32,757 nucleotides of DNA, taken from positions 146,600-179,356 of the forward strand of contig LDIV01000001.1 of the NCBI GenBank assembly GCA_001468855.1, read 5' to 3'. The DNA comes from a candidate division TM6 bacterium UASB124. Its GTDB lineage: Bacteria > Dependentiae > Babeliae > Babeliales > RVW-14. The position numbers were made by a program, and so were the translations under genes. The notes beneath the pieces are model-generated. The model was not told where the DNA came from. It ran no database searches and saw only the letters and a list, made by a program, of their open reading frames with translations. Numbering within the stretch: position 1 is the stretch's first letter; every line of letters begins with the position of its first letter. Of this stretch, positions 24,858 to 32,446 are shown piece by piece.

Positions 24858-26285
24858 CTACCTTTTTTTGAGGCGCCATTTTTTAGAAACCGACTTCTTT
24901 CTTGCTACCATTCTGGTTCTTATTTTATGTACCGTTCTTTTCGATGCCTTTTTTGGAACAACTTTATACACTTTTTTGGACACCATTTTTTTGGAAATCA
25001 ATTTCTTTCTTATTACCTTTCTGGCTCTTACTTTATTTACCGTTCTTTTCAATGCTTTTTTTGGAGCAACTTTATACACCACCTTTTTGTGGGCAAATTT
25101 CTTCTTGGGCATAGGTTTCTTGTGCACACGTTTTAAAGCATCTTGTTTACGACGATCATCTTCCAACTGTTTACGCCTTCGTTCTTCGACAAGACGAGTT
25201 TGCTCTTCTTTCTGCCGACGTAATTCTTCCTCGTACTTCAAACGTGCTTGTTCTTCCTGTTGCTGTTTCAAAATATTTTGATTTTTATTTTTTTGCGTTT
25301 CGATAACTTCATAAAACAACACATTAGCCTTTGATGTATCAAATTTATTCCCACGCTGTAAAATAACACCAAAATGGTCAGAGCATAGCTCATCATAGAT
25401 TTGTTTTATAACATAAGAAAAATCTTTACCTACATTATATATCAACTCATCATTACACAAATACCATGAGTTATCGCGATTTACATAAGCAATTTCATGG
25501 GCATCTTTCTGCCTACTTAACATTACGGTAAGACCTCTCAATACAAAGGCAAAATTATTATTCTTCTTAAGTTCTTGCCATACCTTCTTCAAAATATTTT
25601 CCATTCTTGTAGCAAATCGTTGATCAAGCAGTTGCTCCCTTATATTGTTACTCTGAGGCAACACAACAATCATATTAAAAACAGGAACAACAATTATATG
25701 CACATCAAAACCTAATCGATTCTGATCATAATGAAAATCATGAACAAACCTTACGTTTTTCCACGTCAAATCATCTTGATTACCATTTCGCCGTATAATA
25801 ATCTCAGCTTGACTCAACATTTCATTCGAATAAATATAATATAAAATTCCATCGAATAACGCTTGCTCCATATTATTATCAAGATTATTATCAAGCCCCA
25901 ACAAAAATTCCTGCATCAACGTAATCAGAAACGCTTCAATCGTTGAACCATGTAATTCGTGATGAGGAAAAATTCTTTCCATCAATCGACGAGCGCTCAG
26001 CAAACCTGCTTGTGGATTTTCAAGCGATAGATTTCCCTTCATCATCTCTGAAAAAAGATTCCAATGTTCCGTCAACTGAACGCTTTTATCAATGAAACCA
26101 GCAAAAGATTCGTATCCAAACAAGCATTGTAATGTAGCATTTGCATAACAAATGCCTAAATGATTTTCTAAGGGCGCAGGCTCATGACACTGTTTATCCA
26201 TAGCAGCAAGCGACACATGACCTGTTATAAACAATAATATTATTGTATCTGTAGTCCATTTGGCAAAATGATTTATATGCAACAT
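24858..26285 (-). CDS. Exported USP-type deubiquitinase-like protease
   Basis: A 475-residue protein with the two signature boxes of ubiquitin-specific proteases (peptidase C19), which cleave ubiquitin from proteins. Signal peptide about 1-28 (cut near LAA). Cys box: LENHLGICYANATLQCL (39-55), with catalytic C46 and the oxyanion Asn N41 five residues before it. His box: AHEIAYVNRDNSWYLCNDE (262-280), with H263 and the N278/D279 pair that supplies the third residue. This follows the eukaryotic 'GLxNxGNTCYxNxxLQ' and 'GHYxAYv...WYxxdD' patterns. After about 330 comes a Gln/Glu/Arg coiled coil, then a very basic tail containing a 36-residue tandem repeat. Its upstream neighbour is a paralogue 43 bases away, on the same transcript. 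Likely a host-targeted effector; activity not shown. Confidence 0.8.
   Translation of the reverse strand: MLHINHFAKWTTDTIILLFITGHVSLAAMDKQCHEPAPLENHLGICYANATLQCLFGYESFAGFIDKSVQLTEHWNLFSEMMKGNLSLENPQAGLLSARRLMERIFPHHELHGSTIEAFLITLMQEFLLGLDNNLDNNMEQALFDGILYYIYSNEMLSQAEIIIRRNGNQDDLTWKNVRFVHDFHYDQNRLGFDVHIIVVPVFNMIVVLPQSNNIREQLLDQRFATRMENILKKVWQELKKNNNFAFVLRGLTVMLSRQKDAHEIAYVNRDNSWYLCNDELIYNVGKDFSYVIKQIYDELCSDHFGVILQRGNKFDTSKANVLFYEVIETQKNKNQNILKQQQEEQARLKYEEELRRQKEEQTRLVEERRRKQLEDDRRKQDALKRVHKKPMPKKKFAHKKVVYKVAPKKALKRTVNKVRARKVIRKKLISKKMVSKKVYKVVPKKASKRTVHKIRTRMVARKKSVSKKWRLKKR
24876..25079 (-). repeat. Tandem 108-bp repeat in USP-like basic tail
   Basis: Two direct copies offset by 108 bases encode residues 403-438 and 439-470 of the USP-like protein, each starting VYKV-x-PKKA and continuing K-R-T-V-x-K-x-R. 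The DNA copies are still clearly alike (for example ACCGTTCTTTTC at about 24931 and 25039), which points to a fairly recent internal duplication. Confidence 0.75.
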
Positions 26286-26328
26286 TTTGATAACCTCACA
26301 ATTTTTTATGATACATAGATGTTTTTAG

Positions 26329-27519
26329 TTACACTCTTCTTGAAGATCTTCTTCGCTTGATCGTATGATCATTGGCAAAGCGTCTAGACATTGTAACCAT
26401 TTTTTTCCTAGAGACAAAAATCTTTTTGGCATGAGCAATATGTTTATGCTGTGCGTGTTGTTTTATATTCCTTTTTGCTATATGTATAATTTTTCTTTTG
26501 ACAGTAGTATCATGTCTAGCTGACATCGCTTGCTTTTTGCCAACACTATGCTTGTTAATCGATTTAGTTACTTCAAAAAGCAATAAACTTGGTACTACTG
26601 TGTCATAACCGGTTTGAAGAGAATAGGCAAAATTATTAAGCTTATTTACTACAGAAGGAAGACTCTTACCTGCATTTTCAACGTCTGAATCATCACAGAG
26701 ATACCAATTAATGCCACGTTTAACACAAGCAACAGCATGGCAAACCTGAGATCTAATATTATTCAAATACACAGCAATTGCCTTCAAATTAAATATTTGG
26801 CCATTACCTTTAACATGTCGATTCCATATCTTTTTTAAAAAATTATTCAAATTCATCACAAATTGCTTATTGCATAATAATTTTGCAATATGGTGATTTT
26901 CTTCAGGGAAGGCTATGGCTATTAAATTAAAAGCAGGCGCAACAGTAATAAAACATGTATCTGTTCTAAAGTCTATATCACTTATAGGGTTATCAAAAAT
27001 CAGACCAGGGCTCCGCTTCCAACATTTTTCTCGTGAATTCGAAACATTTTTAAAAAGCCGTTGAAACAAATATCCATTAACATACCCATAATGATATATG
27101 TTATTTACTAGTGCTTGGCTGAAACAAAACCTGTTTAATAATGTTACTAAGAAATTATACGGAATACCGCTCGTATAATGAATAGGTGATTTATATATGT
27201 GTTTAAGCAACGGTTCTGCAGTTTGAACTTTTTTAGTTGCTTTATGTTTGCGTATTATTTGAGCATAATCATTTAAATATGGGTTAACCGGTTTATGGCT
27301 TGCTTGTTGTCGATTAATAATGTTAATAAATGATTGATAACCAAATAAACATTGTAACGTCGTATTTGCATAGCATACTCCTACGGTATTTTCTAAACCA
27401 AAAGGCCTTGACGTCAATGATAAGTGTCCAGGAATAGCCTTTAACACTAAGCTTGTAAGTAGGCAGAAACTTAAAAAATACAATGTTTTTTTGCTAAAAA
27501 AACATCTAAGTCTTAACAT
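26329..27519 (-). CDS. Second exported USP-type deubiquitinase-like protease
   Basis: Paralogue of the following gene, about 396 residues from the ATG at 27519. I prefer that start because it gives a clean signal peptide and shares the leader GTTATC-ATG-TT with its paralogue; the frame opens further upstream to 27621. Cys box: GLENTVGVCYANTTLQCL, with catalytic Cys about residue 49 and the oxyanion Asn five residues earlier. His box: CHAVACVKRGINWYLCDD, with His about 261 and Asp pair 276-277. The Cys-His spacing (about 212) is close to the paralogue's 217. The two share FGYxSF and a central 'aPaFNlI.i..P' strand but differ elsewhere, so the duplication is old. The tail is basic and His/Lys-rich (IKQHAQHKHIAHAKK). 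Expected role: removal of host ubiquitin. Confidence 0.78.
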   Translation of the reverse strand: MLRLRCFFSKKTLYFLSFCLLTSLVLKAIPGHLSLTSRPFGLENTVGVCYANTTLQCLFGYQSFINIINRQQASHKPVNPYLNDYAQIIRKHKATKKVQTAEPLLKHIYKSPIHYTSGIPYNFLVTLLNRFCFSQALVNNIYHYGYVNGYLFQRLFKNVSNSREKCWKRSPGLIFDNPISDIDFRTDTCFITVAPAFNLIAIAFPEENHHIAKLLCNKQFVMNLNNFLKKIWNRHVKGNGQIFNLKAIAVYLNNIRSQVCHAVACVKRGINWYLCDDSDVENAGKSLPSVVNKLNNFAYSLQTGYDTVVPSLLLFEVTKSINKHSVGKKQAMSARHDTTVKRKIIHIAKRNIKQHAQHKHIAHAKKIFVSRKKMVTMSRRFANDHTIKRRRSSRRV

Positions 27520-27686
27520 GATAACTTCCATTTTTGTAGTGGAGCCCGAAGGAACAGTACTGTTACATTTTCCAATTTGATAATAAAAGCATAGCAATAT
27601 TACACAGTTTGTCAATAACAAACCAACAGGGCTAACTGTTTGTTTTATTTAACAAATATTCAAAAATACCTTTTAAAGGAGCTTTT

Positions 27687-28958
27687 ATGAAAAAATCACT
27701 AATTTTTGAACTTATTGACCAGGAAAAGGAACGTCAGGAAAACACCATAAATTTGATTGCTTCTGAAAATTATACTAGTCCGGAAGTACTCCAAGTAACA
27801 GGGTCTGTTCTTACCAATAAATATGCAGAAGGTTATCCAGGCAAACGATATTACGGCGGCTGCCAAATTATTGATAAAATTGAGGATTATGCGATTGAAC
27901 TTGGCAAACAGCTTTTTAAAACAGAACATATAAATGTCCAAGCGCATTCAGGCGCAAGCGCTAACTTTGCCGTATATTTCAGCACCATAAAGCCGGGGGA
28001 TACCGTTCTCGGAATGAACTTAGCCGCTGGAGGTCATTTAACGCATGGACATAAGATAAATTTTTCCGGATCTTTTTATAATTTTATTGGTTATGGTGTT
28101 AATCAAGAAACAGAGCTCGTTGATTATGATCATATTGAACAGCTAGCACATCAACATAAGCCTAAACTTATTGTTGCAGGAGCGTCAGCCTATGCTCGGC
28201 TCATTGACTATAATCGTCTAAACAATATTGCAAAAGCTATAAATGCTTTACTGTTTATCGACATGGCACACATAGCAGGACTTGTCGCCGCTGATGTAAT
28301 CCCTAGTCCAATACCATGGGCAGACATTGTTAGCAGCACTACCCATAAAACATTACGCGGCCCACGCGGCGGTATGATTTGCTGCAAAAAAACTTTAGGT
28401 GCTACTATTGATAAGTCAGTCATGCCTGGTTGCCAAGGTGGACCTCTTATGCATGTCATCGCAGCAAAAGCGGTTGCTTTTCAAGAAGCACTGCAACCTG
28501 CATTTAAAACATACAGCAAGCAAATTCTTGCTAATGCCAAGGCAATGGCGCAAACATTTCAAAATCTTGGGTACCGACTTGTTTCCGGTGGTACCGATAC
28601 CCATCTTTTTTTAATCGATCTACGTAATACCAAAAACCTTGGTAGTTTAACAGGCAAAGAAGTTGAAGATCTTTTAAGCACTTGCAATATAATCGTCAAT
28701 CGCAATAGCATCCCCTTTGATACACAACCACCAACCATTACCAGTGGTATTCGCATAGGCACACCAGCAATTACCACACGCGGCTGTTCAGAAAAAGAAG
28801 CTGTTCAAATCGCTTGCTTGATTGATGAAATACTCAAAAACAAAGATAATGCCGTCTTTATTGCATCTGTTAAAAAGGAAATTCAAAAACTATGCAAACA
28901 GTTCCCTGTATATCCCCTCCTTAAGCAAACTATTGCAGCCAATGCACCACTTTGTTAG
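27687..28958 (+). CDS. glyA: Serine hydroxymethyltransferase
   Basis: PLP enzyme that interconverts serine and glycine while charging tetrahydrofolate with a one-carbon unit; cytoplasmic, 423 residues, full length. Visible: INLIASENYTSPEV near the N-terminus (21-34), KYAEGYPGKRYYGG (45-58), the helix with DMAHIAGLVAADVIPSP (192-208), and the PLP-lysine motif TTHKTLRGPRGG (218-229) with K221. The C-terminal pattern 'SGIRIGTPAITTRG' is intact. AAAGGAG precedes the ATG. The gene is divergent from the USP pair, with about 170 bases of shared upstream DNA, and the small membrane protein follows 51 bases downstream. Confidence 0.97.
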   Translation: MKKSLIFELIDQEKERQENTINLIASENYTSPEVLQVTGSVLTNKYAEGYPGKRYYGGCQIIDKIEDYAIELGKQLFKTEHINVQAHSGASANFAVYFSTIKPGDTVLGMNLAAGGHLTHGHKINFSGSFYNFIGYGVNQETELVDYDHIEQLAHQHKPKLIVAGASAYARLIDYNRLNNIAKAINALLFIDMAHIAGLVAADVIPSPIPWADIVSSTTHKTLRGPRGGMICCKKTLGATIDKSVMPGCQGGPLMHVIAAKAVAFQEALQPAFKTYSKQILANAKAMAQTFQNLGYRLVSGGTDTHLFLIDLRNTKNLGSLTGKEVEDLLSTCNIIVNRNSIPFDTQPPTITSGIRIGTPAITTRGCSEKEAVQIACLIDEILKNKDNAVFIASVKKEIQKLCKQFPVYPLLKQTIAANAPLC

Positions 28959-29009
28959 TGTTTTATAAGGTACTATAGTAACCTGGCCCTTTATAAAGGA
29001 GTGTAGCCA

Positions 29010-29231
29010 ATGAATGAAAAAGAAACGCCAAACATGGATCTAATCAAAGGACTTCTGGCAACCGTGATCGGTTTTATGTTGCTACTTTTTGCATACAGCA
29101 TCATCCTACGAATGATATTTTTCACCTGCGGTCTTCTATTAATTTATTATGGATTACGCATACTTAATATCCCTGCGATCAATAAAGTCCTCAATCAAAT
29201 TAAATCATTTTTTAAAAGATTCTCTGTATAA
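29010..29231 (+). CDS. Small membrane protein, unknown function
   Basis: A 73-residue protein with two predicted transmembrane helices (about 12-30 and 33-52) joined by a short turn with one Arg, and a basic amphipathic C-terminal helix (NKVLNQIKSFFKRF). AAAGGAG lies 8 bases before the ATG, which supports a real gene. It follows glyA closely and ends at a strong terminator, so it is probably co-transcribed with glyA. No family was recognised. Confidence 0.65.
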   Translation: MNEKETPNMDLIKGLLATVIGFMLLLFAYSIILRMIFFTCGLLLIYYGLRILNIPAINKVLNQIKSFFKRFSV

Positions 29232-29238
29232 TATTTTT

Positions 29239-29284
29239 CCTTTAATAAAGAGATTGGAAGGGCTTCCAATCTCTTTATTAAAGG
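29239..29284. terminator. Perfect 22-bp stem terminator
   Basis: Arms 29239-29260 and 29263-29284 are perfect complements with only a GG between them. The stem begins 8 bases after the 29231 stop. The A/T-rich outer part of each arm can serve as the U-tract, so it would work on both strands. Confidence 0.8.
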
Positions 29285-29507
29285 CTCATACCTTAGTAAA
29301 AATCAGCTCTATTTTAAAACAAACACTCCGAACCTTATCAATTGCGCATTCAACATTTTATTTAGATAACAGGACAAACCAACAATCTCGACATAATATT
29401 CACGGCTACATTGTCATAAAAAGGCCTTAGATTATTGTACCCTGGTTGAAACATCAATACACAAACTCGCGGCAGCCAATAATTATTTCAATTGTTTAAA
29501 TAAATCA

Positions 29508-29536
29508 TTGATACGGTTATCTATTTTTTCTATTAT
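29508..29536 (+). promoter_or_regulatory. Sigma70-type promoter of the PPP phosphatase gene
   Basis: TTGATA (29508-29513), a 17-base spacer and TATTAT (29531-29536), each five of six to consensus. Transcription would start about 45-50 bases before the ATG at 29592, which has a G7AG ribosome site. Confidence 0.6.
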
Positions 29537-29591
29537 AAAACAAGAATTATGCTATATAACATAATTTATTTCTAATTCGGGGGGGAGTGTA

Positions 29592-31022
29592 ATGAAAAAG
29601 ATATTAAGACTATCATTATTGCTCATGCAAAGCCTATCTCTATGTGCCCAACAAGAAGATGCACCTTTAGCAAATGAAACTTCATTAAAGCAAACATCTC
29701 TACAAATAAAAACCTTTGATTCTTTAGTCAAAATTATGTCTGACTGGCCCGAGGGTGTTTTAATCAATTTTTTCCACAGTAAAAAGCAACTGCCATTAAC
29801 ATTTGATGAATTTTATACAATGACCAGTATTTGTTTGTATGAATGCCAAAAGAAGGTACCGCTGCCTTATGAAAATCAATTCATTGTTCAGAAAGTCTCC
29901 TTAACATCATCAACAGCTAACATTTGCATCATTGGTGATATTCATGGAAGTTGGCATGCATTAATGAAAATTTTAAATGATCTTATTAATCCTCAACACG
30001 GAAAACAAAAATACATAGATAACAACTTTAAAATAATAAATCCAAACTTTTATATGATCTTTACCGGCGACTACATAGACCGTGGCAATTACGGCCTGGA
30101 AGTATTATATACCCTCATGTGTCTTAAACTTAACAATTGGGATAATGTATTTCTTCTCAAGGGTAATCATGAGGACATTAAAACCAGTATGCTCACGCGC
30201 AATAACTTCTATAACGAACTTCTTAATAAATTCCCAGGCAAATCGAATGATACGATAAAAGAATATGTCGATTCAATTCTATTTAACCCATCAACACAGA
30301 CGGATGGCCTTCTTTCAAAATGGTTTAAATTGCTTCCACAAGCTCTCTATCTCAGAACGCAACAAGGAGAATGGATTCAATTTTGCCACGGCGGTATGCA
30401 TGAGTTCACACCACAAACCAACAACATTGACCCTACTCATTTCTTACAATCTCAGGATCAAATGCGTTTAATAACAGCCAAAGATTTTGAAACTATAGAC
30501 ACTGTCTCCAAAACAAAAATAGTTGAAAATGGTGTACGAAAAACAGGCTTCTTATGGGATGACCTTCTATATCAAGAAAACAAATTTGTTTTAGATGCTT
30601 TTGCAAGAACAGGAACTCGCCATCATGATCCAATTGATGTATCGAAGAATGGTTTGGCTTCATTGGGTTTAAAAGCTATATTTCGAGGTCATCAACACTT
30701 TGGTTCCGGATTGAAAATGATTTCATCATCAGCTTTTTTTGGATGTAATAATCCCGCAATAAACAAAGACGAGCCAACAGCATTACCAGGATTCCCTGTT
30801 GCCTGGAATAAGGTAGTCAGCGAAGACGAGCGTAAAAAGGGCGCAATCAATATATGCCAGGCAGAATGTCCCGTATTCACCTTTACAACAGCGACGGAAC
30901 TAAATGCTATCAAGGGTGCAAATAGCGCTTTTGAAGTTTTTTATGGTTTATTAAAGATTAGCCCTATGTATGAAGATTGGGTATTAATTCCAGTCAGTAT
31001 TGAAAATAAAAGAACAGAGTAA
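29592..31022 (+). CDS. Exported PPP-family Ser/Thr protein phosphatase
   Basis: A 476-residue metallophosphatase with all PPP-family motifs: GDIHG (115-119), GDYIDRG (159-165), GNHE (191-194), a metal-ligand His in CHGG (265-268) and RGHQ (365-368). These bind two metals and attack phosphoserine/phosphothreonine. The 'fLLKGNHE' wording and the WFKLLPQALYL region follow the eukaryotic PP1/PP2A pattern closely. A signal peptide (about 1-19, cut near CAQ) sends it out of the cytoplasm; a lipobox reading of LSLC is possible. The N-terminal ~100 residues are extra to the catalytic core. It has its own promoter and terminator. An exported Ser/Thr phosphatase beside ubiquitin-system genes suggests action on host proteins; a bis-nucleoside tetraphosphatase activity is the main alternative. 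Confidence 0.83.
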   Translation: MKKILRLSLLLMQSLSLCAQQEDAPLANETSLKQTSLQIKTFDSLVKIMSDWPEGVLINFFHSKKQLPLTFDEFYTMTSICLYECQKKVPLPYENQFIVQKVSLTSSTANICIIGDIHGSWHALMKILNDLINPQHGKQKYIDNNFKIINPNFYMIFTGDYIDRGNYGLEVLYTLMCLKLNNWDNVFLLKGNHEDIKTSMLTRNNFYNELLNKFPGKSNDTIKEYVDSILFNPSTQTDGLLSKWFKLLPQALYLRTQQGEWIQFCHGGMHEFTPQTNNIDPTHFLQSQDQMRLITAKDFETIDTVSKTKIVENGVRKTGFLWDDLLYQENKFVLDAFARTGTRHHDPIDVSKNGLASLGLKAIFRGHQHFGSGLKMISSSAFFGCNNPAINKDEPTALPGFPVAWNKVVSEDERKKGAINICQAECPVFTFTTATELNAIKGANSAFEVFYGLLKISPMYEDWVLIPVSIENKRTE

Positions 31023-31037
31023 ACAGAAACTTTTAGA

Positions 31038-31068
31038 GGCTTGTAATAAGCAAGCCCCTCTTTTTTTA
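31038..31068 (+). terminator. Intrinsic terminator after the phosphatase gene
   Basis: GGCTTG (31038-31043) pairs with CAAGCC (31051-31056), extended outward by GAG/CTC across two unpaired C, and followed by T8. It lies 15 bases past the stop and also faces the end of the convergent RING gene. Confidence 0.75.
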
Positions 31069-31113
31069 GCATCACACAACAAACATTGCATTCAATTATA
31101 AGACAATAGATCA

Positions 31114-32358
31114 TCATAAATGTGCTCTACAATTTGGACAATTACTATTAGCACCTTCTCTTAACCATCGATCAATACAAATTTGATGAAATTGATGATT
31201 GCAAGGAGTTCTAACCACTGTATTTAACGCATTCTCTGAATACCGACTATCTCCAGCATCTCTTTCATTCATTGGATGCTCATGACTTGCTAATGCTTCT
31301 GAGCAAATTGCACAGTCCCCGGCATCTGTATTATTGTGCGCAATAGTATATGTATTGTTAATCCATGCACGACCAAATAATCCCCAAAAGGGATTCGGTT
31401 CCTGAGCTGCTGGCTGATCCTCATCAAAAGATCGCGCTCTTACATCTGCAAGATCATCATCAGAACTATCGGAATCTGAACCATCGTGACCATCGCGATT
31501 TTGCTCAACAGGATACCCGTCAACATTATTACCAAAACCAACTCCCATTGGTTGTCTTACAAAAGCTACTCCACCAACAAGCCCAGCTTCAGACCCACAA
31601 AATAACAGATATATAGTATGCGCCACATGAAGAATGAAAGCCGCACCTAACGCACGCCGCAATAAAGATCCATCCTTTTGATCAAGAAACATTTGTCCCA
31701 ATCGCGCAAGCGAAAGCAAGCTATGCGCCGCACAACGAACCTTACCAAGAATATAATGCCCACGGGCATCGTTCATATTAATGCCATAATGTGGAATAAG
31801 ATGTTCTGCAGCAATAAGAAGAGCACACCAACGTTCGATTTCAGGCAATACCTGACTGCGTAAAATATCACTCTGTTGAACAAGTTTCTTTGCTGCCTCA
31901 TCAACAGACGATTCTTGAGAAGATTCGTTTTTATTTTTTTCATGCCCCTGCCCAGAATTCGAAATACTCTCAGAAGAATTTTTCGTGTTTTTTTGCGCAT
32001 CACTCATAGCTGCTAAATGAGTAAACATCTGTATAGTATCTATTCCTAGCCAAGCATAATCATATTGTTGATAACTCCTCGAATGATTGATTATCAACAA
32101 CGAATCATGCACTACTCGTACCAGTGAAATCAAAAAGCGCTGAACACTCGCTTGATGAAGATCATCATTTTTAATTTGATATTCCAGTTTGCTGCATGTA
32201 CCACGTAATAATGCAGTAACAAATTCAGCAACCTCGTATTGTGAAATATCGATTCCCTTAGCCCCAAAATACATAGTAAATGTGACGCATATAATGCATA
32301 TAAGCGCTAAAATTCTCCTTCTAATTCTATTTTTTATGCTATTCAGAGAAACATCCAT
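31114..32358 (-). CDS. Membrane-anchored RING-H2 protein, candidate E3 ligase
   Basis: A 414-residue protein with a C-terminal RING-H2 finger, the E2-binding module of eukaryotic ubiquitin ligases. The eight zinc ligands are all present in order: C349, C352, C386, H388, H391, C394, C407 and C410 (CAIC...PCNHQFHQICIDRW...CPNC), with the conserved E2-contact Trp at 398 and Pro after C407. The loop between ligands 2 and 3 is long (33 residues) but within family range. The N-terminus has a basic stretch and a hydrophobic helix (about 15-33), and a second hydrophobic segment lies near 236-266. The middle is helical, with Ser/Asn/Glu- and Asp/Ser-rich linkers (120-155, 285-305). GAAGG precedes the ATG. 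Bacteria lack ubiquitin, so a host target is inferred. Confidence 0.82.
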   Translation of the reverse strand: MDVSLNSIKNRIRRRILALICIICVTFTMYFGAKGIDISQYEVAEFVTALLRGTCSKLEYQIKNDDLHQASVQRFLISLVRVVHDSLLIINHSRSYQQYDYAWLGIDTIQMFTHLAAMSDAQKNTKNSSESISNSGQGHEKNKNESSQESSVDEAAKKLVQQSDILRSQVLPEIERWCALLIAAEHLIPHYGINMNDARGHYILGKVRCAAHSLLSLARLGQMFLDQKDGSLLRRALGAAFILHVAHTIYLLFCGSEAGLVGGVAFVRQPMGVGFGNNVDGYPVEQNRDGHDGSDSDSSDDDLADVRARSFDEDQPAAQEPNPFWGLFGRAWINNTYTIAHNNTDAGDCAICSEALASHEHPMNERDAGDSRYSENALNTVVRTPCNHQFHQICIDRWLREGANSNCPNCRAHL

Positions 32359-32379
32359 CGCAATACCTTCGTATGATTA

Positions 32380-32411
32380 AAGAGGGACCGGCTATTTGCA
32401 CAGTCCCTCTT
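32380..32411 (-). terminator. Hairpin terminator of the right-edge gene
   Basis: AAGAGGGAC (32380-32388) pairs perfectly with GTCCCTCTT (32403-32411) around a 14-base loop. It lies 36 bases past the stop of the gene cut by the window edge; on the minus strand the stem is followed by TAATC rather than a long U-run. Confidence 0.6.
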
Positions 32412-32446
32412 ATTCTATTTCAAGATAATAGATCAGATTTTAATGC

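Larger units (their letters stand above)
29232..29591. other. Intergenic region: terminator then promoter
   Basis: The 360 bases between the small membrane protein and the phosphatase gene hold the terminator at 29239-29284 and the promoter at 29508-29536. Between them is AT-rich DNA; a plus-strand open frame (29149-29430) has no ribosome site and runs through the terminator, so it is rejected. Confidence 0.6.

Noticed and set aside
24868..25281. Plus-strand 137-codon hydrophobic/Cys-rich open frame
   Set aside because: Antisense of the basic tandem-repeat tail of the USP-like gene; Lys codons read backwards give Phe/Leu.
26329..27519. Transposase or phage gene reading for the two Cys/His-box proteins
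   Set aside because: No DDE/DEDD or HUH motifs, no terminal inverted repeats, and clear signal peptides plus USP boxes.
29149..29430. Plus-strand 93-codon frame
   Set aside because: It overlaps the end of the small membrane-protein gene and runs through the 22-bp terminator stem.
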